Positions 6,494 through 6,580 of a DNA stretch of 6,580 nt are shown here, piece by piece. The DNA lies in contig JAFGDA010000160.1 of assembly GCA_016932375.1 (NCBI GenBank), positions 1-6,580 of the forward strand, written 5' to 3'. The notes under the pieces are model-generated. The model saw only the letters and a program-made list of their open reading frames with translations, was not told the origin of the DNA and did no database searches. Made by a program: the position numbers and the translations under genes. This DNA comes from Actinomycetota bacterium. GTDB taxonomy: Bacteria; Actinomycetota; Humimicrobiia; Humimicrobiales; Humimicrobiaceae. Position 1 is the first letter of the stretch, and each line of letters begins with the position of its first letter.

Positions 6494-6580
6494 TTAAAAC
6501 CCGTATATCTGGTTGGCAAACAGGATTATCTTGTCCGTATAGGTAGATCCCGGAGCCCACCTGCCGTTTAAGAACCCGAG
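6494..6580 (-). CDS. C-terminal end of an unrecognised upstream gene
   Basis: The minus strand from the right edge reads open for 28 codons and ends in TAA at 6496-6494. The visible C-terminus contains GFLNGRWAPGSTYTDKI and ends FANQIYGF. Base composition changes sharply at the stop: the last 85 bases of the window are clearly richer in G and C than the AT-rich gap that follows, and they match the coding regions of the cluster, which supports real coding. The residues are not enough to name a family. The gene points the same way as the glycan operon and is 167 bases away from it. I saw no convincing terminator hairpin after it, so read-through into the operon is possible. Confidence 0.65.
   Translation of the reverse strand, partial: LGFLNGRWAPGSTYTDKIILFANQIYGF

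Overview
The window is a stretch of a cell-surface polysaccharide or glycan gene cluster. Every gene I can support lies on the minus strand, so transcription runs from high to low coordinates. The DNA is AT-rich, uses many ATA and AGG/AGA codons, and has several non-ATG starts. That suits an archaeon or an AT-rich anaerobic, thermophilic or candidate-phylum bacterium. I cannot place the organism more closely: good Shine-Dalgarno sites are present before four genes, and TATA-like, archaeal-looking elements also occur.

Layout in transcription order: the last 28 codons of an unrecognised gene (6580-6494); a 167-base AT-rich gap with a TATA-like element inside a perfect 12-bp inverted repeat; a polytopic membrane protein of the O-antigen polymerase/ligase type (6326-4887); a WbpA-type UDP-GlcNAc 6-dehydrogenase (4853-3546); a WbpB-type Gfo/Idh/MocA sugar 3-dehydrogenase (3504-2524); a WbpD-type hexapeptide N-acetyltransferase (2484-1888); a WbpE-type PLP aminotransferase (1891-749, overlapping the previous gene by ATGA); and an extended-SDR sugar epimerase/dehydratase that runs off the left edge (734 to before 1). 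Gaps between the six genes are at most 41 bases, so they look like one operon.

The four Wbp-type enzymes form the known route UDP-GlcNAc -> UDP-GlcNAcA -> 3-keto sugar -> 3-amino sugar -> UDP-2,3-diacetamido-2,3-dideoxy-glucuronic acid (UDP-GlcNAc3NAcA). The C2-epimerase WbpI, which would turn this into the ManNAc3NAcA form, is absent from the window. The place after WbpE is taken by an SDR enzyme instead. The membrane protein is the likely polymerase or ligase for the glycan containing this sugar.

The most notable observation is that the WbpB homologue has no ATG, GTG or TTG where its start must be. The expected N-terminus begins at an ATA codon 5 bases after a strong GGGAGG ribosome-binding site, so routine gene calling would drop the first 72 residues and with them the NAD-binding motif. 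I did not find a clearly new biological system: this is a recognisable sugar-nucleotide cassette with some unusual details.
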